Part shown: positions 1-5,981 of the stretch, in pieces
Layout of the letters: every line of letters begins with the position of its first letter
How positions within the stretch are numbered: the stretch's first letter is position 1
IMG/VR virus record: IMGVR_UViG_3300009106_000033
Span: 1-22,666 of that record
Length of the DNA: 22,666 bases
DNA from: a virus
Strand: one strand, 5' to 3'
The notes under the pieces: generated by a model
What the model was told of the DNA's origin: nothing
The model's database searches: none
Seen by the model: the letters and a program-made list of their open reading frames with translations, nothing else
Program-made: the position numbers and the translations under genes

Positions 1-10
1 ATATCTCTAT

Positions 11-601
11 TTATGAAACGAATATAATTTGGAATGTAAATATACTTATTGCTAATGATATTCCCACAAGAAATGTCATGTAACTATAACGCAAATACTT
101 AAATTTATTCGTTGCAATTACTCTACCTATACCATATATGTCACCTGTCAATGCATCCATAATTTGTGCATCTGTCATCAATCGTTTAGCATATTCTTCT
201 TTATACTCTCGTATTGATATGTGAGCAAAATGCCCAAAGAATAATGGATTATAGAATGGTGAAGACTTATCTATTTTACCTGTCTTTGTTTTTGGATAGT
301 CAATCTTTGGCATAATCACTATGATAGCACAAACCAGTGCCACAACTGAACAAATACCCAATGCCATGAGAGGATATAATAACATTTCGTTTGTAATATT
401 TGCAACTGTAATAGAAAACACAATTGAACTAACTGTAATCATGATATTTGCTTTGGTGTCAGCCATCAATGTTAAACGCAATTGATTGTTATAATTCAAT
501 CGCAATATATTATCAACTGCCGTTCTATTCTCTGGTACTTGTTGAAACCCTACATGTGCATCCTCTTTGTTATCAAAATTTGAAAGGTCCCATTTATTCA
601 T
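11..601 (-). CDS. PycTM-like (DUF5706-type) membrane protein
   Basis: 196 aa. The family is that of the membrane effector of Pycsar defence systems, where a cyclic pyrimidine nucleotide made by PycC triggers membrane damage. Seen here: a soluble N-terminus, then the signature MADTKANIMI at residues 46-55 leading into TM helices at about 53-70 and 73-96, a cytoplasmic loop with NPLFFGHFA (about 118-126) followed by a charged helical stretch and DIYGIGRVI, then a last TM helix at about 172-194. This order fits the PycTM/DUF5706 domain over nearly its whole length. No cyclase gene is in the window. It is the last gene of an envelope operon and overlaps the GNAT-like gene by 8 bases. It may be a phage-borne effector against rivals, a decoy, or a membrane protein helping lysis; the family call rests on remembered motifs and the role is inference. 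Confidence 0.7.
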   Translation of the reverse strand: MNKWDLSNFDNKEDAHVGFQQVPENRTAVDNILRLNYNNQLRLTLMADTKANIMITVSSIVFSITVANITNEMLLYPLMALGICSVVALVCAIIVIMPKIDYPKTKTGKIDKSSPFYNPLFFGHFAHISIREYKEEYAKRLMTDAQIMDALTGDIYGIGRVIATNKFKYLRYSYMTFLVGISLAISIFTFQIIFVS

Positions 602-1064
602 CTTCGTTTCCGTGTCTTATGAAATACTCAAAGTTATAAGCCCACAATGATTCATGAATAAGTTTGGCTCCGTTGCTTTCGTGAAACTTTTTAGCCATTT
701 CTGTTTTAGGTGAGAGTGTTATATATCTCTCGTGTTTATTTTCTAATACCAATTGGGCCAATGAAATATTTAGTAACTGTCTGCCCATACCATTTACATG
801 TGACCAAAGACTATAAAATATTGCTTTGTTTCCTCCCTTACATGCACCACCCCAATGATATTCCGTGAGCAATTGTTCCTCACTGTCTGGTATTATTCTT
901 GACGTATGCATACAAACGGCGGCTATCAAATTCTCTGGTTCACCATAATAAAATACTCTCGCACCATTTTTTATTCTTAAAGCAGGTACGATATTCCTTC
1001 TTACAGGATCAGTTTCAATAATCTTACCCACTTCCTGTACATGAGTTGCTTCTTTTAGCATCAT
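594..1064 (-). CDS. GNAT-like N-acetyltransferase
   Basis: 156 aa, close to the usual length of a single-domain GNAT enzyme, which moves an acetyl group from acetyl-CoA to an amine. Seen: a segment around GMGRQLL (about residues 92-98) that fits the pyrophosphate-binding loop of motif A, and a C-terminal stretch TLSPKTEMAKKFHESNGAKL typical of the late strands and helix of the fold, where a residue follows the pattern 'F...GF/GA'. The substrate cannot be read from the sequence. It overlaps the upstream lipase gene by 4 bases (ATGA) and the downstream PycTM-like gene by 8, so it is translationally coupled inside the envelope operon. Two adjacent ATG codons are possible starts. The alternative is a GNAT-fold protein without activity. 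Confidence 0.6.
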   Translation of the reverse strand: MMLKEATHVQEVGKIIETDPVRRNIVPALRIKNGARVFYYGEPENLIAAVCMHTSRIIPDSEEQLLTEYHWGGACKGGNKAIFYSLWSHVNGMGRQLLNISLAQLVLENKHERYITLSPKTEMAKKFHESNGAKLIHESLWAYNFEYFIRHGNEDE

Positions 1065-1789
1065 AAATGTCTTTTTAACACTTTCTTATACTCTTTTATT
1101 GAATGATCCCTCGCATCAATTTTTGTAACATCGCCAATTGGATGATCTTCATCCCAATCAAGTGTTTCTGCATTTATTCTGATACCCCAATGAACATATG
1201 GGTAAGGTGGGAGAAAAGGAACAGGATCGTTTTCTAGATAAACTCTGAAATGCCCATCCATCCATAATTGTTCCATGATTACTGAAGGTGAACCAAAGGT
1301 GTATATCTGTACTTCGTATGCATCATTCTCAAACCACAACCCCAGTATTTGTGCTACTGCACCTCCAAGAGAGTGACCTGTGAATATGACCATCTCTTCA
1401 ATGGCATGATTCTCTATCAAATCTTCTTTGATTTTTTCAGCGGCATCTCGGAATCCTTTATGAATTCCTGCCGATAGTTTTTTGTCTTGAAAGGGTCTGG
1501 CGTCAAGATCTGAGAGAACATTTCTACCGTTATTAGTACCACGTATGATAACAATAGTGACACCACGATCTTGAACCACATTATATGAGAATTCATTATC
1601 TTGTATCTCCTTGCCGTCATCGTAGATTTTCTCACAATAATCTGCCATCTCAACAAGAACATCTATGCCTACTGGTAGATTTTCTTTTGTACCGTTTGCT
1701 CCGCCCATATTTAAAAATTGATTAGTTGATAGACAGGATGTAAAAATGAATAATATGAATACTAGGTTAATCTTTCCAAGAAGTTTCAT
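1061..1789 (-). CDS. Lipoprotein lipase (class 3 lipase family)
   Basis: 242 aa from the ATG at 1789; a TTG further upstream opens the frame but would put 15 charged residues before the signal peptide. The N-terminus is lipoprotein-like: MKLLGK, a hydrophobic run, then the lipobox FTSC with Cys at about 19, so the mature protein should be lipid-anchored. The body fits the class 3 lipase (alpha/beta hydrolase) family: nucleophile Ser140 in GHSLGG, Asp188 in NDPVPFLPP, and a His (about 229) in DHSIKEY near the C-terminus. That gives a complete Ser-Asp-His triad for hydrolysing acyl esters of glycerolipids. The gene overlaps the holin-like gene by 23 bases and the GNAT-like gene by 4. An envelope lipase beside a holin suggests a part in lysis or membrane remodelling (inference). 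Confidence 0.8.
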   Translation of the reverse strand: MKLLGKINLVFILFIFTSCLSTNQFLNMGGANGTKENLPVGIDVLVEMADYCEKIYDDGKEIQDNEFSYNVVQDRGVTIVIIRGTNNGRNVLSDLDARPFQDKKLSAGIHKGFRDAAEKIKEDLIENHAIEEMVIFTGHSLGGAVAQILGLWFENDAYEVQIYTFGSPSVIMEQLWMDGHFRVYLENDPVPFLPPYPYVHWGIRINAETLDWDEDHPIGDVTKIDARDHSIKEYKKVLKRHL

Positions 1790-2048
1790 TCTCTTCTTTC
1801 TTCTTCCAAGTTGCGACTCCGAGTATGCCTGCAAATGCTATGTGAAACATACCACCCATCTGTAATGTCAACGGTTCCCATCGTGTAGCATCACACACTA
1901 AACCTTTGTCAACCATTTTGTGACAATAAGTTTCCATCCTCATGTTCCACATTAATGGTGCGACAAAGAAATCGGTGAAGCATAGAAAAAGATACAAAAT
2001 CCCCGCCCAATCCTTCCAATACCGATTAATGATATAATTTATACTCAT
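1767..2048 (-). CDS. Holin-like small membrane protein
   Basis: 93 aa with two clear hydrophobic helices, at about residues 13-35 and 60-80, and a charged tail KKKEENE. The segment CFTDFFVAPLMWN followed by WEPLTLQMGGMFHIAFAGILG resembles the phage holin family found in marine T4-like phages, where the pattern is FDF...P.....W.PLTL..GG.FH..FG.I.G. Holins make holes in the inner membrane to time lysis. A short Cys-containing loop (residues 42-52) between the helices would lie on one face of the membrane. The ATG overlaps the stop of the upstream gene (ATGA) and the 3' end overlaps the lipase start, so the three are coupled. The family match is from memory. Confidence 0.6.
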   Translation of the reverse strand: MSINYIINRYWKDWAGILYLFLCFTDFFVAPLMWNMRMETYCHKMVDKGLVCDATRWEPLTLQMGGMFHIAFAGILGVATWKKKEENETSWKD

Positions 2049-2287
2049 GGTTCTTTATTTCTATATTTTTCACGCACCTCTCGCTGAAGTAAACCCCATT
2101 CAATATCTTGACAAAGAACATCTAAACGTATTAAATCTTTACGTAAACGTGTGACCTGTTTTACAATCTCATTTCGCCCTTTGTGAGTTTCAGGTAAAAC
2201 ATCATAAATTTTCTTCGATAACTCAATTAAGGATGGAACATCTTTTAATATTTGAATTTCTCTTCTAATCTGCTCTTCTGTTCTCAT
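2045..2287 (-). CDS. Small charged helical protein, unknown function
   Basis: 80 aa, with no family recognised. The sequence is rich in Glu, Lys, Arg and Leu with regular hydrophobic spacing (for example EIQILKDVPSLIELSKKIYDV and TRLRKDLIRLDVL), so it should be almost entirely alpha-helical, possibly a helical hairpin. It has no signal peptide or membrane segment, which sets it apart from most of its operon neighbours. It lies 19 bases after the amino-acid-binding protein and overlaps the holin-like gene by 4 bases. It could be a cytoplasmic partner or regulator of the holin (an antiholin-like role), but nothing in the sequence proves it. Confidence 0.6.
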   Translation of the reverse strand: MRTEEQIRREIQILKDVPSLIELSKKIYDVLPETHKGRNEIVKQVTRLRKDLIRLDVLCQDIEWGLLQREVREKYRNKEP

Positions 2288-2306
2288 GAAATTATTTAGG
2301 TGGGAT

Positions 2307-3782
2307 CTATTTTAGAGGGGGTGCATACAACAAACCTCCATCAGTGTAGAGTTTGTTTAATCCTCTCGTGAGACCTAAATCGGTGTTAGGTCCAACATGT
2401 TTTTCATATATTTCTTCATAATTACCAATCTGTCTTATAATTTCTATACTCCAATTAGCATTTAATCCTAACTTGGAACCTAAATTTTGTGAATCTCCTC
2501 CATTACGCTCACCCATAAATCGTTGTATCACAGGATCAATATTCTCCATATAATCTTCTATATTCTGTGACGTAATTCCCAACTCCTCCGCTAAAAATAT
2601 TACATTGACTGTCCATCTTACTATATCAGACCATAATTGATCTCCATATTTTACTGCTGGTCCAAGAGGTTCCTTTGATATAATTTCTGGTAATATAACA
2701 TGACGTTCTGGATACTGAAATCGTGCTTTGTGCCCTGCTAATGCTGACATATCTGTACCGTACATGTCACAATCATTATCAAGATAATAAACTTTTGGAC
2801 TATCTGATGGTGGTACTGGTACCGGTATAAAATTAATCTGCCACTTATTAAAGAAATCTTTAATGTTTTGTGCGGCGGTAGAACCGGTATTGAAACAAAC
2901 TCTTGCATTCATCATATCTTTTGCACTCTTGACACCAAGATTTTTTCTTACTATGAAACCCTGTCCATCAAAGAATACAGTAGGTAAAAACTCTATTCTC
3001 CAGTCTACATCTCTTGAAAAAGTCCATGTTGTTGTAGCAGATAAAATGTCAATTGAGCCATCAAACAATCTCTCAAAGCGTGTTCTACCATTGATTGGAA
3101 TAAACTCTATCTTTGTTTTATCAAGAAATAATGCTACTGCAAATGCTCTACAAATATCTACATCAAATCCAACCCAACCTGGCGGTTCCCCGTCACTTCT
3201 TTTAAGAAATTCTTCGCTAAATCCTGGTGTATCAGCATATGTTCCGCACACAACATATCCTCTTTCTTTTATTCGTTTGACTGTATCACCAAACCCAGGT
3301 TTATATTCCGAACCTACAACATACATATCACTCATATGCTTTTGTTTATGTTGTTGCTCTACTTGTTTAAGTCGTTCTAATTCTTTTTTGAGTGCATCTA
3401 ATTCGTCTTTTTTTATGATTGAATTGACTTCAACTTCTTCTGTATCATTATCTGGTGGAGTATTGAGTGACATCATCTCTTTATAATTGATACCCTCATT
3501 GAATTGTCGTTCTGGTTTGTGCATAGAAGGTAAGACAAATGTATCACCTTTATCTACATTACGATCCCAATCACGATCACCTGTTACATTTTCCATTTCC
3601 ATAAGAAAATCACCTCGTTCAGTATAACCTGCGAGTTTCATCATGGCATCAATATCAAGACGATTTCTTATGGTAAATTGTGCTTCAATCTCAATCATTT
3701 CAGACCCTTGGAGCACATATCCTTGCGATATACCAAGAATCCAAAACATTGTGAGCATAGCGAAAAAGATTTTAATCTTCAC
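2307..3782 (-). CDS. Periplasmic amino-acid-binding protein (AapJ/BztA-like) with added N-terminal domain
   Basis: 491 aa, beginning with GTG that overlaps the TGA of the cytochrome gene (GTGA). Residues 1-21 look like a signal peptide. Residues about 30-115 form an unrecognised domain, and 124-150 a Lys/Glu/Gln-rich helical linker likely to be a coiled coil. From about 165 to the end the protein matches the general L-amino-acid-binding proteins of Aap/Bzt ABC transporters: GYVVCGTYADTPGF, GFDVDICRAFAVAL, FDGSIDILSATTTWTFSRD, FFDGQGFIV, and the characteristic tail LGLTRGLNKLYTDGGLLYAPP. The fold is complete, with no frameshift. In bacteria such proteins deliver amino acids to an inner-membrane permease; no permease or ATPase is in the window. 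The normal bacterial protein lacks the 120-residue insert before the core. It may feed host transporters or act as an extracellular recognition module (inference). Confidence 0.85.
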   Translation of the reverse strand: MKIKIFFAMLTMFWILGISQGYVLQGSEMIEIEAQFTIRNRLDIDAMMKLAGYTERGDFLMEMENVTGDRDWDRNVDKGDTFVLPSMHKPERQFNEGINYKEMMSLNTPPDNDTEEVEVNSIIKKDELDALKKELERLKQVEQQHKQKHMSDMYVVGSEYKPGFGDTVKRIKERGYVVCGTYADTPGFSEEFLKRSDGEPPGWVGFDVDICRAFAVALFLDKTKIEFIPINGRTRFERLFDGSIDILSATTTWTFSRDVDWRIEFLPTVFFDGQGFIVRKNLGVKSAKDMMNARVCFNTGSTAAQNIKDFFNKWQINFIPVPVPPSDSPKVYYLDNDCDMYGTDMSALAGHKARFQYPERHVILPEIISKEPLGPAVKYGDQLWSDIVRWTVNVIFLAEELGITSQNIEDYMENIDPVIQRFMGERNGGDSQNLGSKLGLNANWSIEIIRQIGNYEEIYEKHVGPNTDLGLTRGLNKLYTDGGLLYAPPLK

Positions 3783-4240
3783 TTGAGGACCCTGTAAATG
3801 TTCATGAGTTCTTCATCTGGCATGGGTGTTGCCATTGTGTAGTATTTTTGATGACCTATTGTCATGAATGCTTTAAGATCAGCAAAACTTGGATAAGTCG
3901 CTTGGAGCCCAGATATGAGATAATCTGGTTCAAGGTGACATGTAGAGCATTCATTACCTTTTGCAAATACTCTCGTTGCCGCCTTATATCTTTCGCTTGT
4001 TACCAAGACCGAAGTAAGATCCTTTTCAATCCATTCAACCTTTTCTTCAATTCCAGGAATGACTAGAAATAACAAATAAACTAGCAATCCTATTGTTATG
4101 AAGATAAAGGTTTTAAGACTTTTTACTGCATCAAAAGTATCTTCTTCAATCTTTTTGACAGGTTCAAATCTAACCTCTCCTCCTTCGGTTTCTATTTCTT
4201 GACCAACACCTTCTGGCTTTTTGGTTTTTTGCTCAGCCAT
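3779..4240 (-). CDS. Membrane-anchored monoheme c-type cytochrome
   Basis: 153 aa from the ATG at 4240, which has AGGGG seven bases upstream. A charged cytoplasmic N-terminus of about 40 residues is followed by one TM helix (FIFITIGLLVYLLFLVIPG, about 45-63), then a periplasmic domain of about 90 residues. That domain has one heme-attachment motif CSTCH (Cys98, Cys101, His102) and a later ATPMPDEELMNIYRVL, where Met140 is a natural sixth ligand; this is the standard ending of a small class I cytochrome c. Such proteins carry single electrons at the outer face of the inner membrane. Heme would have to be attached by the host's cytochrome c maturation system. The gene sits between a 3-TM protein and the binding protein, overlapping the latter by 4 bases. 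The redox partner is unknown. Confidence 0.8.
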   Translation of the reverse strand: MAEQKTKKPEGVGQEIETEGGEVRFEPVKKIEEDTFDAVKSLKTFIFITIGLLVYLLFLVIPGIEEKVEWIEKDLTSVLVTSERYKAATRVFAKGNECSTCHLEPDYLISGLQATYPSFADLKAFMTIGHQKYYTMATPMPDEELMNIYRVLK

Positions 4241-4267
4241 TGACAAACCCCTTATTCAATTAATTAT

Positions 4268-4612
4268 TTACTTTTTGCCTACCTCGGATAATTTAGCCGT
4301 TATTTGTTGTGAAAACCATTTAAGTACGATTGGAATACTCACATTTGAGGTCAGACCAAATAAGAATCCTACAGGATATTTGTAGGAATCATATGCTTGT
4401 GCTTGAGGCACATTATTAAAGACTACTAAAATTAATAGAAATCCTGAGACTGACATTCCCAGATTGATTAATAGATCGAAAAGGATGAGAGGTATATTCC
4501 CTTTATATTTTTCTTTATGGTCTTGACGGTAGTTAAATAAAAAGATCCAAAAAGATGAGAAAAGTATTATTCCAATCATGATTAAATTCATAGAGTTAAA
4601 TATCTCTTCCAT
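4268..4612 (-). CDS. Three-TM membrane protein, first gene of the envelope operon
   Basis: 114 aa. Hydrophobic helices lie at about residues 8-26, 42-64 and 82-98, with a charged loop RQDHKEKYKG between the first two and a basic C-terminus. I do not recognise the family. The size and layout allow a holin or a small membrane scaffold. The start is supported by AAAGGTGATAT just before the ATG. A NATAAATA late-promoter box lies 52 bases upstream on the same strand, so the gene is likely to be the first of a late operon. It is 27 bases upstream of the cytochrome gene and may be its membrane partner (inference). Confidence 0.6.
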   Translation of the reverse strand: MEEIFNSMNLIMIGIILFSSFWIFLFNYRQDHKEKYKGNIPLILFDLLINLGMSVSGFLLILVVFNNVPQAQAYDSYKYPVGFLFGLTSNVSIPIVLKWFSQQITAKLSEVGKK

Positions 4613-4663
4613 ATATCACCTTTGTAATTGTTGTTGAATTTCCGTCCATGGAGAGTTTCGTAA

Positions 4664-4671
4664 TATTTATT
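4664..4671 (-). promoter_or_regulatory. Candidate T4-type late promoter for the envelope operon
   Basis: The minus strand reads AATAAATA, which fits the NATAAATA late-promoter box of marine T4-like phages. It lies about 52 bases upstream of the first gene of the envelope operon (start at 4612), with nothing else coding between. The box is AT-rich, so chance is possible, but it falls in the only real intergenic region on this strand. Confidence 0.5.
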
Positions 4672-4707
4672 TTACATAGTATATATCCATTTTGAAATTT
4701 CTCTTAT

Positions 4708-4715
4708 TATAAATA
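4708..4715 (+). promoter_or_regulatory. Candidate T4-type late promoter, plus strand (perfect TATAAATA)
   Basis: An exact match to the T4 late-promoter box TATAAATA, in the intergenic region and facing opposite to all large genes here. Transcription would begin at about 4721-4723, leaving a leader of about 38 bases before a micro-ORF with a strong ribosome binding site. Together with the box at 4664-4671 it makes a divergent pair 36 bases apart. Confidence 0.55.
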
Positions 4716-4759
4716 CAGAGGTATTGGAATCACAAGATTAATTATAAGAGAAGAGAACT

Positions 4760-4822
4760 ATGTTTGAAGTAGCATTATTAATCCTTAATGTTTATGTTGC
4801 TTATTTAATATTAATTCATTAA
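4760..4822 (+). CDS. Plus-strand hydrophobic micropeptide (20 aa)
   Basis: ATG at 4760, 20 sense codons and TAA at 4820. The peptide starts MFEVALLIL and ends YLILIH. It is almost wholly hydrophobic, with one Glu near the start and one His at the end, long enough to cross a membrane once. GAGAAGAG lies a few bases before the ATG, and a perfect late-promoter box lies 44 bases upstream of it. It is the only plausible plus-strand gene in the window and would converge on the phosphoribosyltransferase gene. It is too short for a homology call; the case rests on promoter, ribosome binding site and hydrophobicity together. The alternative is a leader peptide or an untranslated antisense RNA start. 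Confidence 0.45.
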   Translation: MFEVALLILNVYVAYLILIH

Positions 4823-4827
4823 AAAAA

Positions 4828-5268
4828 TTATTTATGATATTCTAGATTATTAGGATTGTCTGCCCATGTTTTTGGCATTTGAAACAACGCATTTACCCAA
4901 TCTTGTTTTGGTTTATTTCTTGCAAATATACACCATCCAAAATATTCTTCACCTTTAAAATTTTCATCAACAAAATCATCAAAAGAACCACCAGTTGTCA
5001 GTACATCGTCACAAATAAGATATGGATCATCAGAATTTTGAGTTGAATATTCGTTTAACCATCTACTGAGTTCCAGACCACCTCTCGGTATTCCTATAGC
5101 GGCACAAAAAGGTCTTTTCTCATATTCCATAATCATTCTCGCAAGACATTTCCATTCAGGTGAAGTTATAGCATCACATTCTATTTTCCAGTGTAACACA
5201 TCACCTGAGTGACTTACAAAATCTTCTTCTACAAACAAATAGTTTTTTCTTACATGAAAATCGTTCAT
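4828..5268 (-). CDS. Phosphoribosyltransferase-family protein
   Basis: 146 aa. The PRPP-binding signature is present as YLICDDVLTTGGSF (about residues 83-96): two acidic residues followed by TTGG. An upstream strand-loop CAAIGIPRGG (about 55-64) matches the PPi loop of type I phosphoribosyltransferases. Such enzymes join a base to PRPP, or act as regulators that bind PRPP. The spacing resembles orotate or adenine transferases more than Gpt, but the base cannot be named. The start has AAGGATTACC upstream, and the ATG overlaps the previous stop. It is the last gene of the run that also holds PRPP synthetase and a Gpt-like enzyme, so a salvage role fits. Confidence 0.7.
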   Translation of the reverse strand: MNDFHVRKNYLFVEEDFVSHSGDVLHWKIECDAITSPEWKCLARMIMEYEKRPFCAAIGIPRGGLELSRWLNEYSTQNSDDPYLICDDVLTTGGSFDDFVDENFKGEEYFGWCIFARNKPKQDWVNALFQMPKTWADNPNNLEYHK

Positions 5269-5432
5269 GGTAATCCTTGTTCACTTGATTTATCTCTCTC
5301 ATCTTGAAATTTCTGTAAAATTTCAAATAATTTTTGAAATTGTTCAGGAGTTAATCTTCTTAATAAAGCAATAGAAGCCCCGTCAAATCCCATTTTGTAT
5401 AATTCATTGTGCCCTATCCCATTACATTGCAT
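5265..5432 (-). CDS. Small hypothetical protein
   Basis: 55 aa from the ATG at 5432. A TTG at 5480 opens the frame further upstream but would force a 59-base overlap with the Cys-rich gene. No family recognised. The N-terminal half (GIGHNELYKMGFDG) looks loop-rich; the C-terminal half (LTPEQFQKLFEILQKFQDERDK) should be an amphipathic helix. It overlaps both neighbours, by 11 bases upstream and 4 downstream, so it is read as part of the same operon. Confidence 0.5.
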   Translation of the reverse strand: MQCNGIGHNELYKMGFDGASIALLRRLTPEQFQKLFEILQKFQDERDKSSEQGLP

Positions 5433-5619
5433 CTGGTCCAAACATGAATACTTCGCCACTATTATTTTCTTTATGCTCAAATGTACTTGTAGGATGAGGC
5501 AAAACTATACCTTCTTGATCAGGATTAATCCATTTATTATGACATTTTGAACAAAGCATCCAAATATTATCCACGTTAATAGTTCCTATATTTTTACAAT
5601 TAATTTCAGAGCATTCCAT
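5422..5619 (-). CDS. Small Cys-rich protein, probable zinc binder
   Basis: 65 aa. Four cysteines are arranged as C3, C8, C23 and C26, with a His at 27 (CSKCH), which suits one zinc site of the HNH or zinc-ribbon kind. The CSKCHNKWINP stretch recalls the zinc half of HNH nucleases, but there is no DH or HNH catalytic core, so a nuclease is not supported. Alternatively it is a truncated relic of such a protein. The upstream sequence holds a 15-bp direct repeat that also occurs before the next gene upstream. Confidence 0.5.
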   Translation of the reverse strand: MECSEINCKNIGTINVDNIWMLCSKCHNKWINPDQEGIVLPHPTSTFEHKENNSGEVFMFGPDAM

Positions 5620-5626
5620 AACTATC
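5612..5626. repeat. 15-bp direct repeat, copy 1
   Basis: CATTCCATAACTATC on the plus strand, repeated exactly at 5984-5998. The two copies sit at the two junctions of the membrane-protein gene 5622-5981, 372 bases apart. This copy covers the stop of that gene and the start of the Cys-rich gene. Confidence 0.7.
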
Positions 5627-5981
5627 TTATAATGGTTGAAAAATGTCTAACCAATATAAACGAACTTATACCTATCCATAAAGTATTGAACGCTAAAAGT
5701 GTAGGTAATAATTTTTGTTCACTAACCCAAATTAAAAGTCCAGATGTAAATAATGTAATTATATGTGCCCACCATACTTCATAACTAAAAAATATCGCAG
5801 GCAATATAACTAGTAATTTACCACTCCAGGCCATAGCCTCTACGATATTGTATCTCTTTTTCCAATATTGTTTATCTATCCACATTGCGTACACCTCTCG
5901 TACACGTTGAAAACCTGTTGCAGAGTATATTATGTAAATAAATGTAAACCATACTAAAAAAGTTAAAAGAATTATTATCAT
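5622..5981 (-). CDS. Small polytopic membrane protein
   Basis: 119 aa with hydrophobic segments at about residues 2-20, 52-68, 70-88 and 92-110, and a basic patch between the first and second (DKQYWKKRY). No family recognised. The ATG overlaps the stop of a tiny upstream ORF (ATGA), with GGAATG a few bases upstream. The gene is bracketed by a 15-bp exact direct repeat, which suggests that it came in, or could be lost, by recombination between the repeats. The repeats may equally reflect reuse of a translation start site. Confidence 0.6.
   Translation of the reverse strand: MIIILLTFLVWFTFIYIIYSATGFQRVREVYAMWIDKQYWKKRYNIVEAMAWSGKLLVILPAIFFSYEVWWAHIITLFTSGLLIWVSEQKLLPTLLAFNTLWIGISSFILVRHFSTIIR

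Noticed and set aside
1417-1662. Minus-strand frame of 81 codons inside the lipase gene
   Set aside because: Alternate frame of a gene with an intact lipobox and catalytic triad; no independent support.
2863-3486. Plus-strand open frame of 207 codons opposite the amino-acid-binding protein
   Set aside because: It is antisense to a gene with clear family motifs, has no recognisable domain or promoter, and its Ser/Asn/Pro-rich content is what a complement of this coding strand gives.
4829-4836. CATAAATA on the minus strand as promoter of the envelope operon
   Set aside because: It is over 200 bases from the next gene start, and a better-placed box (4664-4671) exists; kept only as a side remark in the findings.
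5422-5619. HNH endonuclease call for the Cys-rich gene
   Set aside because: The zinc-binding CSKCH is there, but the catalytic His/Asn residues are absent and the protein is too short.
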